Counted from the first letter of the stretch, positions 1 through 9,167 are shown. The stretch is 64,000 nucleotides of DNA from Telmatospirillum sp. (GCA_031291415.1 JARLJB010000088.1:1-64000), one strand, 5' to 3'. The notes: generated by a model from the letters alone, not told the origin. Made by a program: numbers and translations.

Positions 1-2
1 GC

Positions 3-122
3 CACTTTGCAATCAATCTCGTACGGGCCGTCGTCGATAAAAAGAGTATCAAACGCAGGCGAAAAGTGGCGGGGTGGAACACCGAATATCTCGCCGAAAT
101 CCTCGGATTAAATCCCCGTTAA
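3..122 (+). pseudogene. 3' end of an ISAs1-family transposase
   Basis: Reading from base 3 gives 39 residues to a TAA stop, beginning HFAINLVRAV and including IKRRRKVAGWNTEYLAEIL. This resembles the C-terminus of ISAs1-family (DDE) transposases, which typically end with an H-[IFM]-A-[LI]-N-L-[LV] helix and a K-R-K-x-A-x-W-x-x-x-[YF]-L tail. Only the end is in the window, so it is unknown whether the element is complete upstream. The family call is from memory of the tail motif, not from a search. Confidence 0.6.
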
Positions 123-140
123 CCTGGATTCGTTGCCCTG
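121..140. repeat. possible right terminal inverted repeat of the ISAs1-like element
   Basis: Immediately after the transposase stop the sequence ends in GTTGCCCTG. Its complement starts CAGGGCAAC, and ISAs1-family ends usually begin CAGG/CAGGG. The left end is outside the window, so the pairing cannot be verified. Confidence 0.3.
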
Positions 141-171
141 ATCGAACCAGGGTCTATGAGACGCCTTCGGC

Positions 172-206
172 GGTGATCGGTTGCGATCACCACTCCTTGG
201 TATAAT
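172..206 (+). promoter_or_regulatory. promoter with operator-like palindrome upstream of the M3 peptidase
   Basis: A perfect TATAAT -10 hexamer lies at 201-206, about 70 bases before the peptidase start. An 8-bp inverted repeat (GGTGATCG-GTTG-CGATCACC, 172-191) covers the place where the -35 element would be. No good -35 hexamer is seen at 17-bp spacing, which suggests that a bound protein helps or blocks polymerase there (inference). Confidence 0.4.
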
Positions 207-274
207 GTGCCGACGCCGTACATCGAGATCCGTTTCCGGATCGTCCCTCCGTCTCATGGACTGAAAGAGTATCG

Positions 275-2431
275 ATGAGCCTTTCCACTCATGCAGTATC
301 GCTGTTGGCGCTGAGTCTGCTGCTTCCCGCCTCGCCGGTCACCGCCAAAGACATGGCGCCGTTGGCCGCAGCCCAGTCATCGGACCTGCCGGAAAGCAAC
401 CCCTTTGCTCATCCGTCGTCCCTGCCCTTCGGCGCGCCACCCTTCGACGAGATCAAAGACGGCGATTTCCAGGCGGCGATCGATAGCGCCATGCGCCAGC
501 ATGACGCGGAAATCGCGGCAATCGCCGGCAACTCCCAGCCTCCGACGTTCGACAACACTATCGCGGCGATGGAACGGGCCGGACAGACGCTGGCCGTCGT
601 CTCGGCGATCTTCGATAATCTCGTAAGCGCCAATACCAATACGCAACTCGACAAGGTCAATGCAATCGAGGCGCCCAGGCTGCAGGCGCACTTTGACAAA
701 ATCAGACTGAACAGCCGGCTTTTCGGCCGCGTCCGCGCGCTTTACGAGACGCGTAGCCAGCTTGGGCTGGACAAGAAGCAGAATTTTCTCCTGGACCGCG
801 TCTATCACGATTTCGTGCGTGCCGGCGCCAGCCTGGCGCCCAAAGACCAGCAAAAACTCCTTCGGATCAACGAAAAGATCACACGTCTGTCCACAGCCTA
901 CCGCAACCGGTTGATGGCCGCCTCCAACGCGGCTGCCGTGATCGTCGATGACAAGACACAACTCGACGGGTTAAGCGACAGCGACATCGCCCAGGCGGCC
1001 GAAGCCGCCAAGGCACGCAAACTGCCAGGCCGGTACCTTCTGGTGCTCAGTAACACCACCCAACAACCACTGCTGGCAACATTGAAGAACCGGGCTTTGC
1101 GTCAAAAGCTTCTCGAAGCATCGGAAAGCCGGGGCAGTCTGCCTGGACGGCATGATCTTCGCGATATGATCATAACGCTTGCCCAGTTGCGGGCCGAACG
1201 CGCCCGGCTCTCGGGCTTCCCCAGCTATGTCGCCTTCAAACTCGATGAGCAGATGGCCAAAACACCGGGTGCGGCGCGCAAACTGCTCGCTGCCATTGTG
1301 CCGACGGCCACGGCCATGGCCCGACACGAAGCCAACGAGATCCAACAGGTGATCGACGCGGAAGATGGCCACTTCGCCCTGACCGCTGCCGATTGGCCGT
1401 TTTATGCGGCAAAAGTCCAGAAGATGAAATATGGCGTCGATGACGCCGAAACCAGACAATATTTCGAACTGAACCGCGTCCTCATCGACGGAGTATTTTT
1501 CGCAGCCAATCAACTCTATGGTCTCACGTTTAAAGAACGCACCGACATTCCGGTCTATCATCCCGACGTCAAAGTATTCGAGGTTTTCGACGTCGACGGG
1601 TCACATCTGGCGTTGTTCTACGCGGACTATTTCGCCCGACCGAACAAAAACGGTGGAGCCTGGTGCTCGACCTTCAACCGGGCCGGCGGTCTCTTCGGAA
1701 CCAGGCCGATCATTGTCAACGTGGCCAACCTCACCAAGCCGGCGGTCGGGGAACCCGCCCTTCTCAGCTATGACGACGTGATCACCCTATTCCACGAATT
1801 CGGTCACGCGCTGCACGAGATGATGTCGATTCAATATTATCCGTCGGAAAACGGGTTCCGGGTTCCAACCGACGTGATCGAATTCCCCTCGCAGTTCAAC
1901 GAGCATTGGGCTCTCTACCCATCGGTTCTGGCCAATTACGCCAAACACAACCGGACCGGCGCCCCGATGCCGCAGGAACTGATCGAAAAAATAAAACAGG
2001 CGCGCAATTACGGAACGGGATACGCGACGACCGAAATCGTCTCGGCGGCGCTGCTCGATCTCGAGTGGCACAGCCTGCCGGCGAAAGCGACAAAACAGCA
2101 GATCACCGCATTCGAGGCCGAAGCGCTTAAGAAGAATGGCGTCGATCTTCCGGAAGTGCCGCCCCGCTACAAAACCGCCTATTTTCAGCACATCTGGGCG
2201 GGCGGATATGAAGGCAACTATTATTCCTATCTCTGGGGAGAGATTTTGGACGACGATGCCTTCGAATGGTTTACCGCCCACGGCGGCCTGACCCGCGAAA
2301 ACGGCCAGCGTTTCCGTGACATGATGCTGGCGCCGGGCTATTCGGCCGATCCCATGACCCTTTACCGGGCCTTCCGCGGCGGAGAGCCCACGGCCGATGC
2401 CCTTCGCAGACAACGCGGCCTTGAGGACTGA
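275..2431 (+). CDS. dcp: exported M3-family peptidyl-dipeptidase (Dcp/oligopeptidase A type)
   Basis: A 718-residue zinc metallopeptidase of family M3, which trims short peptides. The zinc site HEFGH starts at residue 507 in the context LFHEFGHALHEMM. It is followed by the family signature with PTDVIEFPSQFNEHW, which supplies the third zinc ligand, a glutamate. The N-terminus (SLLALSLLLPASPVTA) is a signal peptide with an AxA-like cleavage site, so the enzyme is probably periplasmic; E. coli Dcp and OpdA lack such a signal. Length matches Dcp (about 680) plus the signal and linker. The ATG at 275 is the start that preserves the signal peptide. It is monocistronic, with its own -10 box upstream and a long hairpin just after the stop. 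A dipeptidyl carboxypeptidase role is inferred from family. Confidence 0.9.
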   Translation: MSLSTHAVSLLALSLLLPASPVTAKDMAPLAAAQSSDLPESNPFAHPSSLPFGAPPFDEIKDGDFQAAIDSAMRQHDAEIAAIAGNSQPPTFDNTIAAMERAGQTLAVVSAIFDNLVSANTNTQLDKVNAIEAPRLQAHFDKIRLNSRLFGRVRALYETRSQLGLDKKQNFLLDRVYHDFVRAGASLAPKDQQKLLRINEKITRLSTAYRNRLMAASNAAAVIVDDKTQLDGLSDSDIAQAAEAAKARKLPGRYLLVLSNTTQQPLLATLKNRALRQKLLEASESRGSLPGRHDLRDMIITLAQLRAERARLSGFPSYVAFKLDEQMAKTPGAARKLLAAIVPTATAMARHEANEIQQVIDAEDGHFALTAADWPFYAAKVQKMKYGVDDAETRQYFELNRVLIDGVFFAANQLYGLTFKERTDIPVYHPDVKVFEVFDVDGSHLALFYADYFARPNKNGGAWCSTFNRAGGLFGTRPIIVNVANLTKPAVGEPALLSYDDVITLFHEFGHALHEMMSIQYYPSENGFRVPTDVIEFPSQFNEHWALYPSVLANYAKHNRTGAPMPQELIEKIKQARNYGTGYATTEIVSAALLDLEWHSLPAKATKQQITAFEAEALKKNGVDLPEVPPRYKTAYFQHIWAGGYEGNYYSYLWGEILDDDAFEWFTAHGGLTRENGQRFRDMMLAPGYSADPMTLYRAFRGGEPTADALRRQRGLED

Positions 2432-2433
2432 TA

Positions 2434-2467
2434 CCAACGGCAATAAGTCGTGACTTGTTGCCGTTGG
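2434..2467 (+). terminator. 16-bp stem hairpin after the M3 peptidase
   Basis: CCAACGGCAA pairs with TTGCCGTTGG, and the inner AAGTC/GACTT extends the stem with one G-T pair. It starts 3 bases after the peptidase stop. There is no T-run afterwards, so it may protect the mRNA 3' end or be a REP-like palindrome rather than a classical intrinsic terminator. Confidence 0.55.
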
Positions 2468-2601
2468 CCGGCTGCAGGCTTAAGCCGCGCCGCCGATGCG
2501 GCGGAAGCCCAGGCGGACCGCCGCTCGGGCTTAAGGGATGGCAATTCGGGGGAAAACGCGGGCCTCGGAGAAAGAGGGTTAACCATACAACAGCATACAG
2601 T

Positions 2602-2615
2602 TTGATCATTGTCAA
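2602..2615 (+). promoter_or_regulatory. FNR/Anr-type binding site
   Basis: TTGATCATTGTCAA matches the FNR consensus TTGAT-N4-ATCAA at 9 of 10 defined positions. It lies 129 bases upstream of the small ORF at 2744. A near-identical site (TTGATATATGTCAA) precedes ompW at 9904-9917, which supports both being real. Oxygen-responsive control of the following gene, and perhaps of the fix genes behind it, is inferred. Confidence 0.55.
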
Positions 2616-2743
2616 TAAATCGTCATGCCTGCAGCGATGAAATTTCGATTCCGACAGCACTGTCAAAGATCGAAAATGAAAAAGGTCTAATTTTTCCCGC
2701 TTTCATTGCCACCCCATGCTCTGCCATGGGAAAAGGATATGCT

Positions 2744-3049
2744 ATGTCGTTTCCTAAGATTTCTACCATTGACCACACAATGGATGATTTCCTTCAAGCA
2801 ATTCACCAAAGATCGAAATCGAATACACCGGCTTCGGAGATGCTGGAACTTCAGAAACTGATCCGCACTATGTGGAATCTTCTGACTCCCGAACAGAGCC
2901 TTCGCCTGGCCAACGACCGGCAAATCAAAGCGCTCTTTCACAAGGGAAGCCAGTCTGAAACATCCGGCGGATATCAAGGCACGCTCGGCGGTTTCGGAAC
3001 CGAGGAGCTTGAGGAATGGCAGCGGACGGCACATCAGCCGACGCCATAA
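2744..3049 (+). CDS. small hypothetical protein upstream of fixABCX
   Basis: A 101-residue protein beginning MSFPKISTIDHTMDDF. I chose ATG 2744 over the upstream ATG at 2609 because AAAGGA sits about 7 bases before it and because the residues before it look non-coding. The protein is polar and helical, with a central segment SEMLELQKLIRTMWNLLTPEQS and a glycine-rich tail (GGYQGTLGGFG). No signal peptide, membrane segment or known motif is seen. It lies downstream of an FNR-like box and 387 bases upstream of fixA on the same strand. A link to low-oxygen metabolism is only a contextual guess, and I do not recognise the family. Confidence 0.55.
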   Translation: MSFPKISTIDHTMDDFLQAIHQRSKSNTPASEMLELQKLIRTMWNLLTPEQSLRLANDRQIKALFHKGSQSETSGGYQGTLGGFGTEELEEWQRTAHQPTP

Positions 3050-3436
3050 GCCCCCTCCCCTCCTGTGACGACGGTACCGGCAACGGCGCATCCGATCTTC
3101 GGTACTCTGGCCGACACTTACGAAAGAACCGGGCAGAAGCGCTATTCCTCCGCCCCACGCCGTCATCTACCAACCGCAGGTTCGTCACTCCGTCGACAAA
3201 GTCTGCCAGAACCACTCATTCATCTGGAAACCGGGCGCCCGACGGTCCATAACGTCGGCGAAAATCAAATTCTCACGAATTTCCAGCGTGCACGGAAAAA
3301 AACTGTCGTAACGGAGCAAAAACCATATTAAATTTGTGACTATTGGTGGTGCCGGTCTTTGCCCTGCAGAGACCGGCACCACCATGCTTCATCCCCTGTG
3401 GGGCGGCCATGGACCACATGAAGAGGACGCGGTCTA
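3050..3436. other. gap before fixA
   Basis: This 387-base stretch holds no ORF with convincing start signals. Its one clear structure is the perfect 14-bp inverted repeat at 3345-3383. An AT-rich patch lies near 3290-3340. No NifA upstream site (TGT-N10-ACA) was found by eye. Confidence 0.5.
3345..3383. promoter_or_regulatory. perfect 14-bp inverted repeat 54 bases upstream of fixA
   Basis: GGTGGTGCCGGTCT is followed by an 11-base spacer and its exact complement. It could form an attenuator hairpin in the fixA leader, terminate a transcript coming from 2744, or act as an operator. There is no T-run after it. It ends 53 bases before the fixA ATG. Confidence 0.5.
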
Positions 3437-4294
3437 ATGCATGTCGTCGTTTGCATAAAACAGGTTCCGGACAGTGCCCAAATTCGGGTACATCCCGTTA
3501 CAAACACTATTATGCGCCAAGGTGTTCCAACGATCATCAACCCCTATGACCTTTTCGCATTGGAAGAGGCCTTGCGGTTGAAGGACCAGTTCGGCGCCAA
3601 GGTTACGGTTCTGACAATGGGCCCGAAAATGGCCGATCAGGCTCTGCGTAAAGCTCTGACCTTCGGTGCGGACGAGGCCATCCTACTGACCGACCGGGCC
3701 TTTGCCGGTTCCGACACATTGGCCACGTCCTACGCGCTGTCGTCGGCGGTTGCCAAGATCGGACAGACAGATCCCATCGACATCGTCTTCTGCGGCAAGC
3801 AGACCATCGATGGCGACACGGCGCAGGTCGGTCCGGGCATCGCCACACGGCTCAATCTGCAACAACTGACCTATGTGTCGAAGATTGTCTCCATCGACAA
3901 GGACGCGCGGCAGATCGTCGTGCATCGCCGGGCCGAAGGCGGCGTGCAGGTTCTGAAAACCGCCATGCCCTGCCTTATCACCATGCTTGAGGATACCAAC
4001 CACATCCGCTTTGGAACGATGGCCGACGCATTCCGGGCCGCCCGTTACACCCTGACCGAATGGTCGGCAACGGAGGCTGGTGTGCCGGATGTCACGCACT
4101 GCGGCCTGCGTGGTTCGCCGACCGTGGTGAAAAAGGTTTTCGCCCCGACGGCAAAGACTGTCAAGGCCACGCCCATTGCCGGGGACACGCCGGAGAGTCT
4201 TTCGCAGACGCTCATCGACACTCTGTTCTCCGCCCATCCTGGCTTGCAGGAAGACTTGGAGAGCCGGGTCGCTAGCAATTCTCAAGGAGCCTAG
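3437..4294 (+). CDS. fixA: FixA, electron-transfer flavoprotein beta-type subunit
   Basis: A 285-residue ETF-beta family protein starting [17 protein letters not shown], the typical FixA opening. It carries the adenine-nucleotide-binding segment [22 protein letters not shown] around residues 115-136. With FixB, FixC and FixX it forms the membrane-associated FixABCX complex. That complex bifurcates electrons from NADH to quinone and to ferredoxin/flavodoxin, classically for nitrogenase. The next gene starts 2 bases after the stop. RBS GAAGAGG lies about 11 bases before the ATG. fixABCX can also serve other low-potential reductions (for example in carnitine metabolism), so nitrogen fixation is likely but not proven, because no nif gene is in view. 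Confidence 0.93.
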   Translation: MHVVVCIKQVPDSAQIRVHPVTNTIMRQGVPTIINPYDLFALEEALRLKDQFGAKVTVLTMGPKMADQALRKALTFGADEAILLTDRAFAGSDTLATSYALSSAVAKIGQTDPIDIVFCGKQTIDGDTAQVGPGIATRLNLQQLTYVSKIVSIDKDARQIVVHRRAEGGVQVLKTAMPCLITMLEDTNHIRFGTMADAFRAARYTLTEWSATEAGVPDVTHCGLRGSPTVVKKVFAPTAKTVKATPIAGDTPESLSQTLIDTLFSAHPGLQEDLESRVASNSQGA

Positions 4295-4296
4295 TC

Positions 4297-5382
4297 ATGA
4301 CCGAACCGGCGACATCACGTCCGGCCGGACGTCCTGTAGAAATCGATGAGCGCATCGCCGCCTACAAGGGTGTTTGGGTGTTCATCGAGACGGAACGGGG
4401 ACATGTGCATCCCGTCTCATGGGAATTGATCGGCGAAGGGCGGAAGCTGGCCAACACATTGGGAGTCGATGTGTGGGGCGTCATCCTGGGCCCGCAAGGC
4501 GAGGCCAATATCGCCGCGGCGAACGAGGCCTTTGCCCACGGCGCCGACGGCGTTTATCTGATGGAAGATCCGATTCTCGCCGAATATCGGACAGTGCCCT
4601 TCAACAAGGGCCTGTGCAATCTGGTCAACACCTACAAACCGGAAATCCTGCTGTTGGGGGCAACCACGCTCGGCCGCGACCTGGCCAGCGCCGTGGCCAC
4701 CACCTTGGCGACCGGGCTGACCGCCGACTGCACGGCCCTGGCCATCGACTTGGACACCCACAGCATGGCGGCGACCCGTCCGACTTTCGGCGGCAGCCTC
4801 TTGTGTACCATTCACACGCTGAAGGCTCGTCCACAGATGGCCACCGTCCGTCCACGCGTGATGGCCATGCCGCCCAAGCTTTCCGACAGGACCGGCAAGA
4901 TCGTCAACGTTGCCTTGGGCATGCAAGAGCAAGACATCATCACCAAGGTGCTCGACTACATTCCCGACCGCAACCAGGATCAGGCCCAGTTGGCCTTCGC
5001 CGACTTTATCGTGGCCGGCGGCCGGGGTCTCGGCAAGGTCGAGAATTTCCGTCTGGTCACCGACCTGGCGGCGGTCCTGGGTGCCGAAGTCGGCGGGACA
5101 CGCCCCCTGGTGCAGGGTGGCTGGATTCCGCAGGAACGGCAAATCGGGCAGACCGGCAAGACGATCCGGCCCAAGCTCTATATCGCGGCCGGGATCTCGG
5201 GGGCCATTCAGCACCGCGTTGGTGTTGAGGGCGCGGATTGCATCATCGCCATCAATTCCGATCCCAACGCGCCGATCTTCGATTTCGCTCATTACGCATT
5301 GGTCGGCGACGCCATGAAGATCCTGCCCGCATTGACGGAGGCGTTCCGCAATCGTCTCTCGGTCAATCGGAAGACCATTTAA
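4297..5382 (+). CDS. fixB: FixB, electron-transfer flavoprotein alpha-type subunit
   Basis: A 361-residue ETF-alpha. The N-terminal domain (residues 25-200) includes [20 protein letters not shown]. The C-terminal FAD-binding domain (about 230-350) has the family signature [20 protein letters not shown] followed by [18 protein letters not shown] and [19 protein letters not shown]. It partners FixA in the bifurcating flavoprotein. The gene begins 2 bases after fixA and ends 14 bases before fixC, so it is in the same transcript. Confidence 0.94.
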   Translation: MTEPATSRPAGRPVEIDERIAAYKGVWVFIETERGHVHPVSWELIGEGRKLANTLGVDVWGVILGPQGEANIAAANEAFAHGADGVYLMEDPILAEYRTVPFNKGLCNLVNTYKPEILLLGATTLGRDLASAVATTLATGLTADCTALAIDLDTHSMAATRPTFGGSLLCTIHTLKARPQMATVRPRVMAMPPKLSDRTGKIVNVALGMQEQDIITKVLDYIPDRNQDQAQLAFADFIVAGGRGLGKVENFRLVTDLAAVLGAEVGGTRPLVQGGWIPQERQIGQTGKTIRPKLYIAAGISGAIQHRVGVEGADCIIAINSDPNAPIFDFAHYALVGDAMKILPALTEAFRNRLSVNRKTI

Positions 5383-5396
5383 GGGGGAATGCCAAC

Positions 5397-6698
5397 ATGA
5401 CGGAGAGATTCGACGCCATCGTCGTCGGCGCCGGCCCAGCAGGGAGTGCCGCGGCCTATGTGATGGCCAAGGCAGGACTGAGCGTGCTTATGCTGGAGCG
5501 CGGCGAGTACCCCGGCGCCAAGAATGTCCAAGGCGCCATCCTCTACTCGGATGCCCTGGAACGCATCATTCCCGAATTTCGCGACGAGGCGCCGCTTGAA
5601 CGCCATATCGTCGAACAGCGGGTCTGGATGCTGACCGACAAATCGCACATCGGCTTTGATTACCGGTCCGATGAATTCAACGATGCGAAGCCGGACCGCT
5701 ATTCGATCATCCGCGCCCAGTTCGATCGTTGGTTCTGCACCAAAGTCAAACAGGCCGGCGCCCTGGTGATCTGCGACACAGTGGTCCGGACTTTGTTGAA
5801 GGACGAGAAAGGCCAGGTCATCGGCGTCAAGACCGACCGCGAGGGCGGAGACATCTTCGCCAATGTGGTGATCCTGGCCGACGGCGTGAATTCCACCCTG
5901 GCCCGCGATGCCGGTTTCCGCAAGGAACTCGACGGCGACAACACCGCGCTGGTCGCCAAGGAAATGCACTTCCTGCGCCCCGAGGTGATTCAGAACCGCT
6001 TCAACATCGGCGAGAAGGAAGGCGTTGCCTTCGAACTCGTCGGCACCTTGACGCGCGGCAAGATCGGCATGGGTTTCATCTACACCAATTTGGAATCCGT
6101 CTCGATCGGCATCGGCTGCATGGTTGGCGACTTCGAGAAAGGCGGCCTCACTCCTTACGGGCTGCTCGACGAATTGAAGGCACATCCGTCCGTCAAGCCG
6201 TTGCTCGCCGGGTCCGAGATGAAGGAATATTCGGCCCACCTCATTCCCGAGGGCGGTTACAAGGCGATCCCCAAGGTCTATGGCAATGGCTGGATGGTCG
6301 TCGGCGACTCGGCGGGCCTCGTCAACTCGATCCACCGCGAAGGCTCCAACATGGCGATGACCAGCGGCCAGCTTGCCGCCGAAACGGTCATCGCGCTCAA
6401 AAAGGAAGGCAAGTCCTTCACCGAGCAGAACTTGGCCCGCTATCGCTCGGCCCTCGATGACAGCTACATCATCAAGGATCTGAAGAAATATCAGGGCATG
6501 CCCGGCTTCCTGCACGGCAACCGCCATGTCTTCACCGTCTATCCGGAACTCATGTCGCAGGCCGCCAGTACCATGCTGCGGGTGGACGGGATCGACAAGA
6601 AGAGCAAGGAGAAGCAGGTCACCAAGAGCTTCCGTCAGAAACGCGGTCTGTTCGGGTTGGTTGGTGACGCAATCAAGTTCGCGAGGGCGTTCCGATGA
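5397..6698 (+). CDS. fixC: FixC, flavoprotein-ubiquinone oxidoreductase subunit
   Basis: A 433-residue FAD protein. ATG 5397 is chosen because it follows AAGGGGGA at a good distance and gives the normal MTERFDAIVVGAGPAGSAAA start; the frame is open upstream only by overlap with fixB. The dinucleotide-binding GxGxxG is at residues 11-16. KNVQGAILYSDALERI and the C-terminal GDSAGLVNSIHREGSNMAM are ETF-QO/FixC hallmarks. It passes electrons from FixAB to quinone and, with FixX, to the low-potential branch. Its stop overlaps the fixX start by 4 bases. Confidence 0.94.
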   Translation: MTERFDAIVVGAGPAGSAAAYVMAKAGLSVLMLERGEYPGAKNVQGAILYSDALERIIPEFRDEAPLERHIVEQRVWMLTDKSHIGFDYRSDEFNDAKPDRYSIIRAQFDRWFCTKVKQAGALVICDTVVRTLLKDEKGQVIGVKTDREGGDIFANVVILADGVNSTLARDAGFRKELDGDNTALVAKEMHFLRPEVIQNRFNIGEKEGVAFELVGTLTRGKIGMGFIYTNLESVSIGIGCMVGDFEKGGLTPYGLLDELKAHPSVKPLLAGSEMKEYSAHLIPEGGYKAIPKVYGNGWMVVGDSAGLVNSIHREGSNMAMTSGQLAAETVIALKKEGKSFTEQNLARYRSALDDSYIIKDLKKYQGMPGFLHGNRHVFTVYPELMSQAASTMLRVDGIDKKSKEKQVTKSFRQKRGLFGLVGDAIKFARAFR

Positions 6699-6979
6699 GC
6701 AAAGTCGAAGAAAAGCTTTTTCAGAACAGATATCTGCTCGATGAAGGCAACCCTCACATCCGGATCAAAAATCCGGAGTTGTGCAAAGCCTCCTGCGCGC
6801 AGCCCTGCACCTTTTGCTGCCCGGCCGCGTGCTATGTGAAGAACGAAGCGGGCGGAGTTGACCTGACGACGGACGGCTGCCTGGAATGCGGCACCTGCCG
6901 CATCATCTGCTCGGGCAACAATAACCTCGAATGGGACTATCCGCGCGGTGGCTTCGGTATCTCCTTCAAGTTCGGGTGA
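6695..6979 (+). CDS. fixX: FixX ferredoxin-like subunit
   Basis: A 94-residue iron-sulfur protein. Cysteines cluster as CKASCAQPCTFCCPAAC and DGCLECGTCRIIC, the ferredoxin-like pattern of FixX, and the C-terminal NLEWDYPRGGFGISFKFG is strongly conserved in this family. It overlaps fixC by 4 bases (ATGA), which indicates translational coupling. It serves as the iron-sulfur carrier of the FixABCX complex. Confidence 0.95.
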   Translation: MSKVEEKLFQNRYLLDEGNPHIRIKNPELCKASCAQPCTFCCPAACYVKNEAGGVDLTTDGCLECGTCRIICSGNNNLEWDYPRGGFGISFKFG

Positions 6980-6984
6980 TCGCC

Positions 6985-7464
6985 ATGAGTGAAGTGGAAC
7001 AATTCCTCGAAGCGGCCGTGAAATTGGAACGCGACTCGGCCTCGCGGTACGATGAACTGGCCGATGCGATCAACGGACAAGGACAGGCTGACGTCGTCGC
7101 GTTCTTCCGCAAGCAGGCTCTCTATTCCCGACGCCACCTGCAACAGGCTGAGGCGCGCATCGGCAAACGGGAGCCTTGGGACGGCGTCGAACCCGAGAAG
7201 GACGGTGATCCCAAGACCGTCGCCTTTCCCGGTGGAGAAAGTCCGGAAGCCGCGGCGATCTGGGCTGCCGACGGCATGCTTTCGGTGGACGACGCCATGG
7301 CCTTGGCGCTCGAGGCCGAGGAAAAGGGACGGGTCTATTACGCGACGGTGGCTGGCGCCACCCGGGATCCCGAGGTCCGCACCCTTGCCGAAGCTTTTGC
7401 CAAGGAAGAAGGCGAGCATGTCCAGGCGTTGAAGGAACTGATCGCCAGATTCGCCAAAGCCTGA
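6985..7464 (+). CDS. ferritin-like (rubrerythrin-type fold) protein, fix operon
   Basis: A 159-residue helical protein starting [25 protein letters not shown] at ATG 6985, 5 bases after the fixX stop. The frame extends upstream into fixX, but MSEVEQ is the sensible start. It shows two helical pairs. The second has [12 protein letters not shown] and EEGEH, a typical carboxylate plus ExxH diiron half-site. In the first half E is present in [13 protein letters not shown], but the expected ExxH reads SRRH, so the metal site may be incomplete or altered. The tight spacing puts it in the fix transcript, where oxygen, peroxide or iron handling for FeS proteins is plausible (inference). It lacks rubredoxin cysteines, so it is not a classical rubrerythrin. 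Confidence 0.8.
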   Translation: MSEVEQFLEAAVKLERDSASRYDELADAINGQGQADVVAFFRKQALYSRRHLQQAEARIGKREPWDGVEPEKDGDPKTVAFPGGESPEAAAIWAADGMLSVDDAMALALEAEEKGRVYYATVAGATRDPEVRTLAEAFAKEEGEHVQALKELIARFAKA

Positions 7465-7497
7465 CTTTTTCGCCAGCGACAGAAAGAAAGCTACAAG

Positions 7498-7532
7498 AAG
7501 GCCGCTCCTCAGCAATCGGAGGAGCGGCCTTT
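7498..7532 (+). terminator. intrinsic terminator of the fix operon
   Basis: A perfect 13-bp stem (AAGGCCGCTCCTC with GAGGAGCGGCCTT) and a short loop, followed by a brief TT, lies 34 bases after the ferritin-like gene. It separates the fix operon from the TrpB-like gene. Confidence 0.8.
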
Positions 7533-7625
7533 CCATATCCAAGGAGTCGTTGCCGGCCCGCTGGCCATTTTTCCAGCTTCGCGGTAGAACGTCTGTCCTT
7601 GGTAAAGCCGGAGGGAGGAAAAGTC

Positions 7626-8990
7626 GTGAGTGAACAGGTGAAGTATTTGTTGGGCGAAGATCGCATTCCCAAAGCCTGGTACAATATCGTTGCCGATCTG
7701 CCGGAACCGCCGCCGCCGCCATTGCATCCCGGCACCGGCAAGCCGATCGGCCCCGACGACCTGGCTCCCATTTTTCCCATGGCGGTCATCGAGCAGGAAG
7801 TATCGACCGAACGCTGGATCGAAATTCCCGAACCGGTTCGCGAGATCTACAAGCTCTGGCGGCCATCGCCCCTGATCCGGGCCCGGCAGTTGGAACGGGC
7901 GCTCGATACCCCGGCCAAGATCTTCTTCAAATATGAGGGCGTCAGCCCCGCCGGCAGCCATAAACCCAACACTTCGGTAGCCCAGGCCTACTACAACAAG
8001 CAAGAAGGTGTGAAACGCCTGACGACCGAGACTGGCGCCGGTCAATGGGGATCATCGCTGGCGTTTGCCGGATCGCTGTTCGACCTTGAGGTCGAAGTCT
8101 ATATGGTCAAGGTCAGCTACCATCAGAAACCGTACCGCCGCGCCTTGATGGAAACCTATGGCGCCCGCTGCATCGCCAGCCCATCGTCATTGACCGCATC
8201 CGGCAGGGCCATCCTGGAGAAATCGCCCGACAGCACCGGATCGCTTGGCATCGCCATCTCCGAAGCGGTCGAAATGGCAGTCCAACGGGACGATACCAAA
8301 TATGCACTCGGCTCGGTGCTCAACCATGTCCTGCTGCATCAAACCGTTATCGGCGAAGAGGCCATGCTGCAAATGGCTGATGCCGATGTCGAACCGGACG
8401 TGGTGATCGGCTGCGCCGGCGGCGGCAGTAATTTCGCGGGTATCGCCTTCCCCTACCTGCGGGAAAAACTGGCAGGGCGCAGCCATGCCCGTATCGTTGC
8501 GGTGGAACCGACATCCTGTCCCACCATGACCAAAGGCCGCTACGCCTATGACTATGGCGACACAGGACATCTGACCCCGTTGGTAAAGATGTATACGTTG
8601 GGCGCGTCTTTCGTGCCGCCGGGTTTCCATGCAGGTGGCCTGCGCTACCACGGCATGTCGCCCTTGGTCAGCCATGTCCTGCATCTCGGCCTGATCGAAC
8701 CCAAGGCTTACGCGCAAACCGATTGTTTCGCCGCAGCCGTGCAATTTGCCCGTTCGGAAGGGATCGTGCCGGCACCCGAGTCCAGCCATGCCGTGAAAGC
8801 CGCGATCGATGAAGCGCTGCGCTGCAAGGCTGAAGGAAAAGCCGAGACAATTCTCTTTTGTCTGTCCGGTCACGGCCATTTCGACATGCAGGCCTACATC
8901 GACTATTTCGCGGGAAAGCTCAAAGACGTGCCATTCGACCACTCAGCGTTGGAAAGCGCTCTGGCAGAGCTGCCGATGGTTGCGGAATGA
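7626..8990 (+). CDS. trpB: TrpB2-type tryptophan synthase beta-like PLP enzyme
   Basis: A 454-residue fold-type II PLP enzyme of the TrpB2/TrpB-related branch. That branch is longer than TrpB1 and often acts without TrpA. The PLP lysine lies in [11 protein letters not shown] (about residues 102-112), the substrate loop is [11 protein letters not shown], and the phosphate-binding glycines are GCAGGGSNF. The frame opens at TTG 7599, but GTG 7626 sits 6 bases after GGAGG and gives [21 protein letters not shown], the usual start. No trpA, trpF or trpC is adjacent, so the role may be indole or serine salvage rather than main tryptophan synthesis (inference). Confidence 0.88.
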   Translation: MSEQVKYLLGEDRIPKAWYNIVADLPEPPPPPLHPGTGKPIGPDDLAPIFPMAVIEQEVSTERWIEIPEPVREIYKLWRPSPLIRARQLERALDTPAKIFFKYEGVSPAGSHKPNTSVAQAYYNKQEGVKRLTTETGAGQWGSSLAFAGSLFDLEVEVYMVKVSYHQKPYRRALMETYGARCIASPSSLTASGRAILEKSPDSTGSLGIAISEAVEMAVQRDDTKYALGSVLNHVLLHQTVIGEEAMLQMADADVEPDVVIGCAGGGSNFAGIAFPYLREKLAGRSHARIVAVEPTSCPTMTKGRYAYDYGDTGHLTPLVKMYTLGASFVPPGFHAGGLRYHGMSPLVSHVLHLGLIEPKAYAQTDCFAAAVQFARSEGIVPAPESSHAVKAAIDEALRCKAEGKAETILFCLSGHGHFDMQAYIDYFAGKLKDVPFDHSALESALAELPMVAE

Positions 8991-9105
8991 GGGCGGGTCG
9001 GCGCGCTGGGAAGAAACAAATTGTCAGTAGCGCCGGCGTCCCTGCCGGTGCCACTGTCATCCAGAGCGGGTCGGCACGCGCCGGTACGGAACTCTAAGCA
9101 AAAAA

Positions 9106-9142
9106 ACCAAGTCTCGAAGAGGATCTCCTTTCGAGACTTGGT
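9106..9142. terminator. 13-bp hairpin between the trpB-like gene and ompW (REP-like copy 1)
   Basis: ACCAAGTCTCGAA pairs perfectly with TTCGAGACTTGGT around an 11-base loop. It lies between two convergent genes and can serve both. Its core CCAAGTCTCGA recurs in the hairpin at 23633-23673, so it may be a dispersed element used as a terminator. Confidence 0.65.
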
Positions 9143-9167
9143 GACAGGCGGGGAGATACCGAAAAAA

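Noticed and set aside
3065-3331. 88-codon frame between the small ORF at 2744 and fixA
   Set aside because: No RBS, no recognisable motif, and composition typical of non-coding overlap.
3345-3365. Possible sigma-54 promoter before fixA
   Set aside because: GG-N10-GC spacing can be found, but the -24 element matches only the GG and no NifA TGT-N10-ACA site is nearby; the region is better explained by the perfect inverted repeat.
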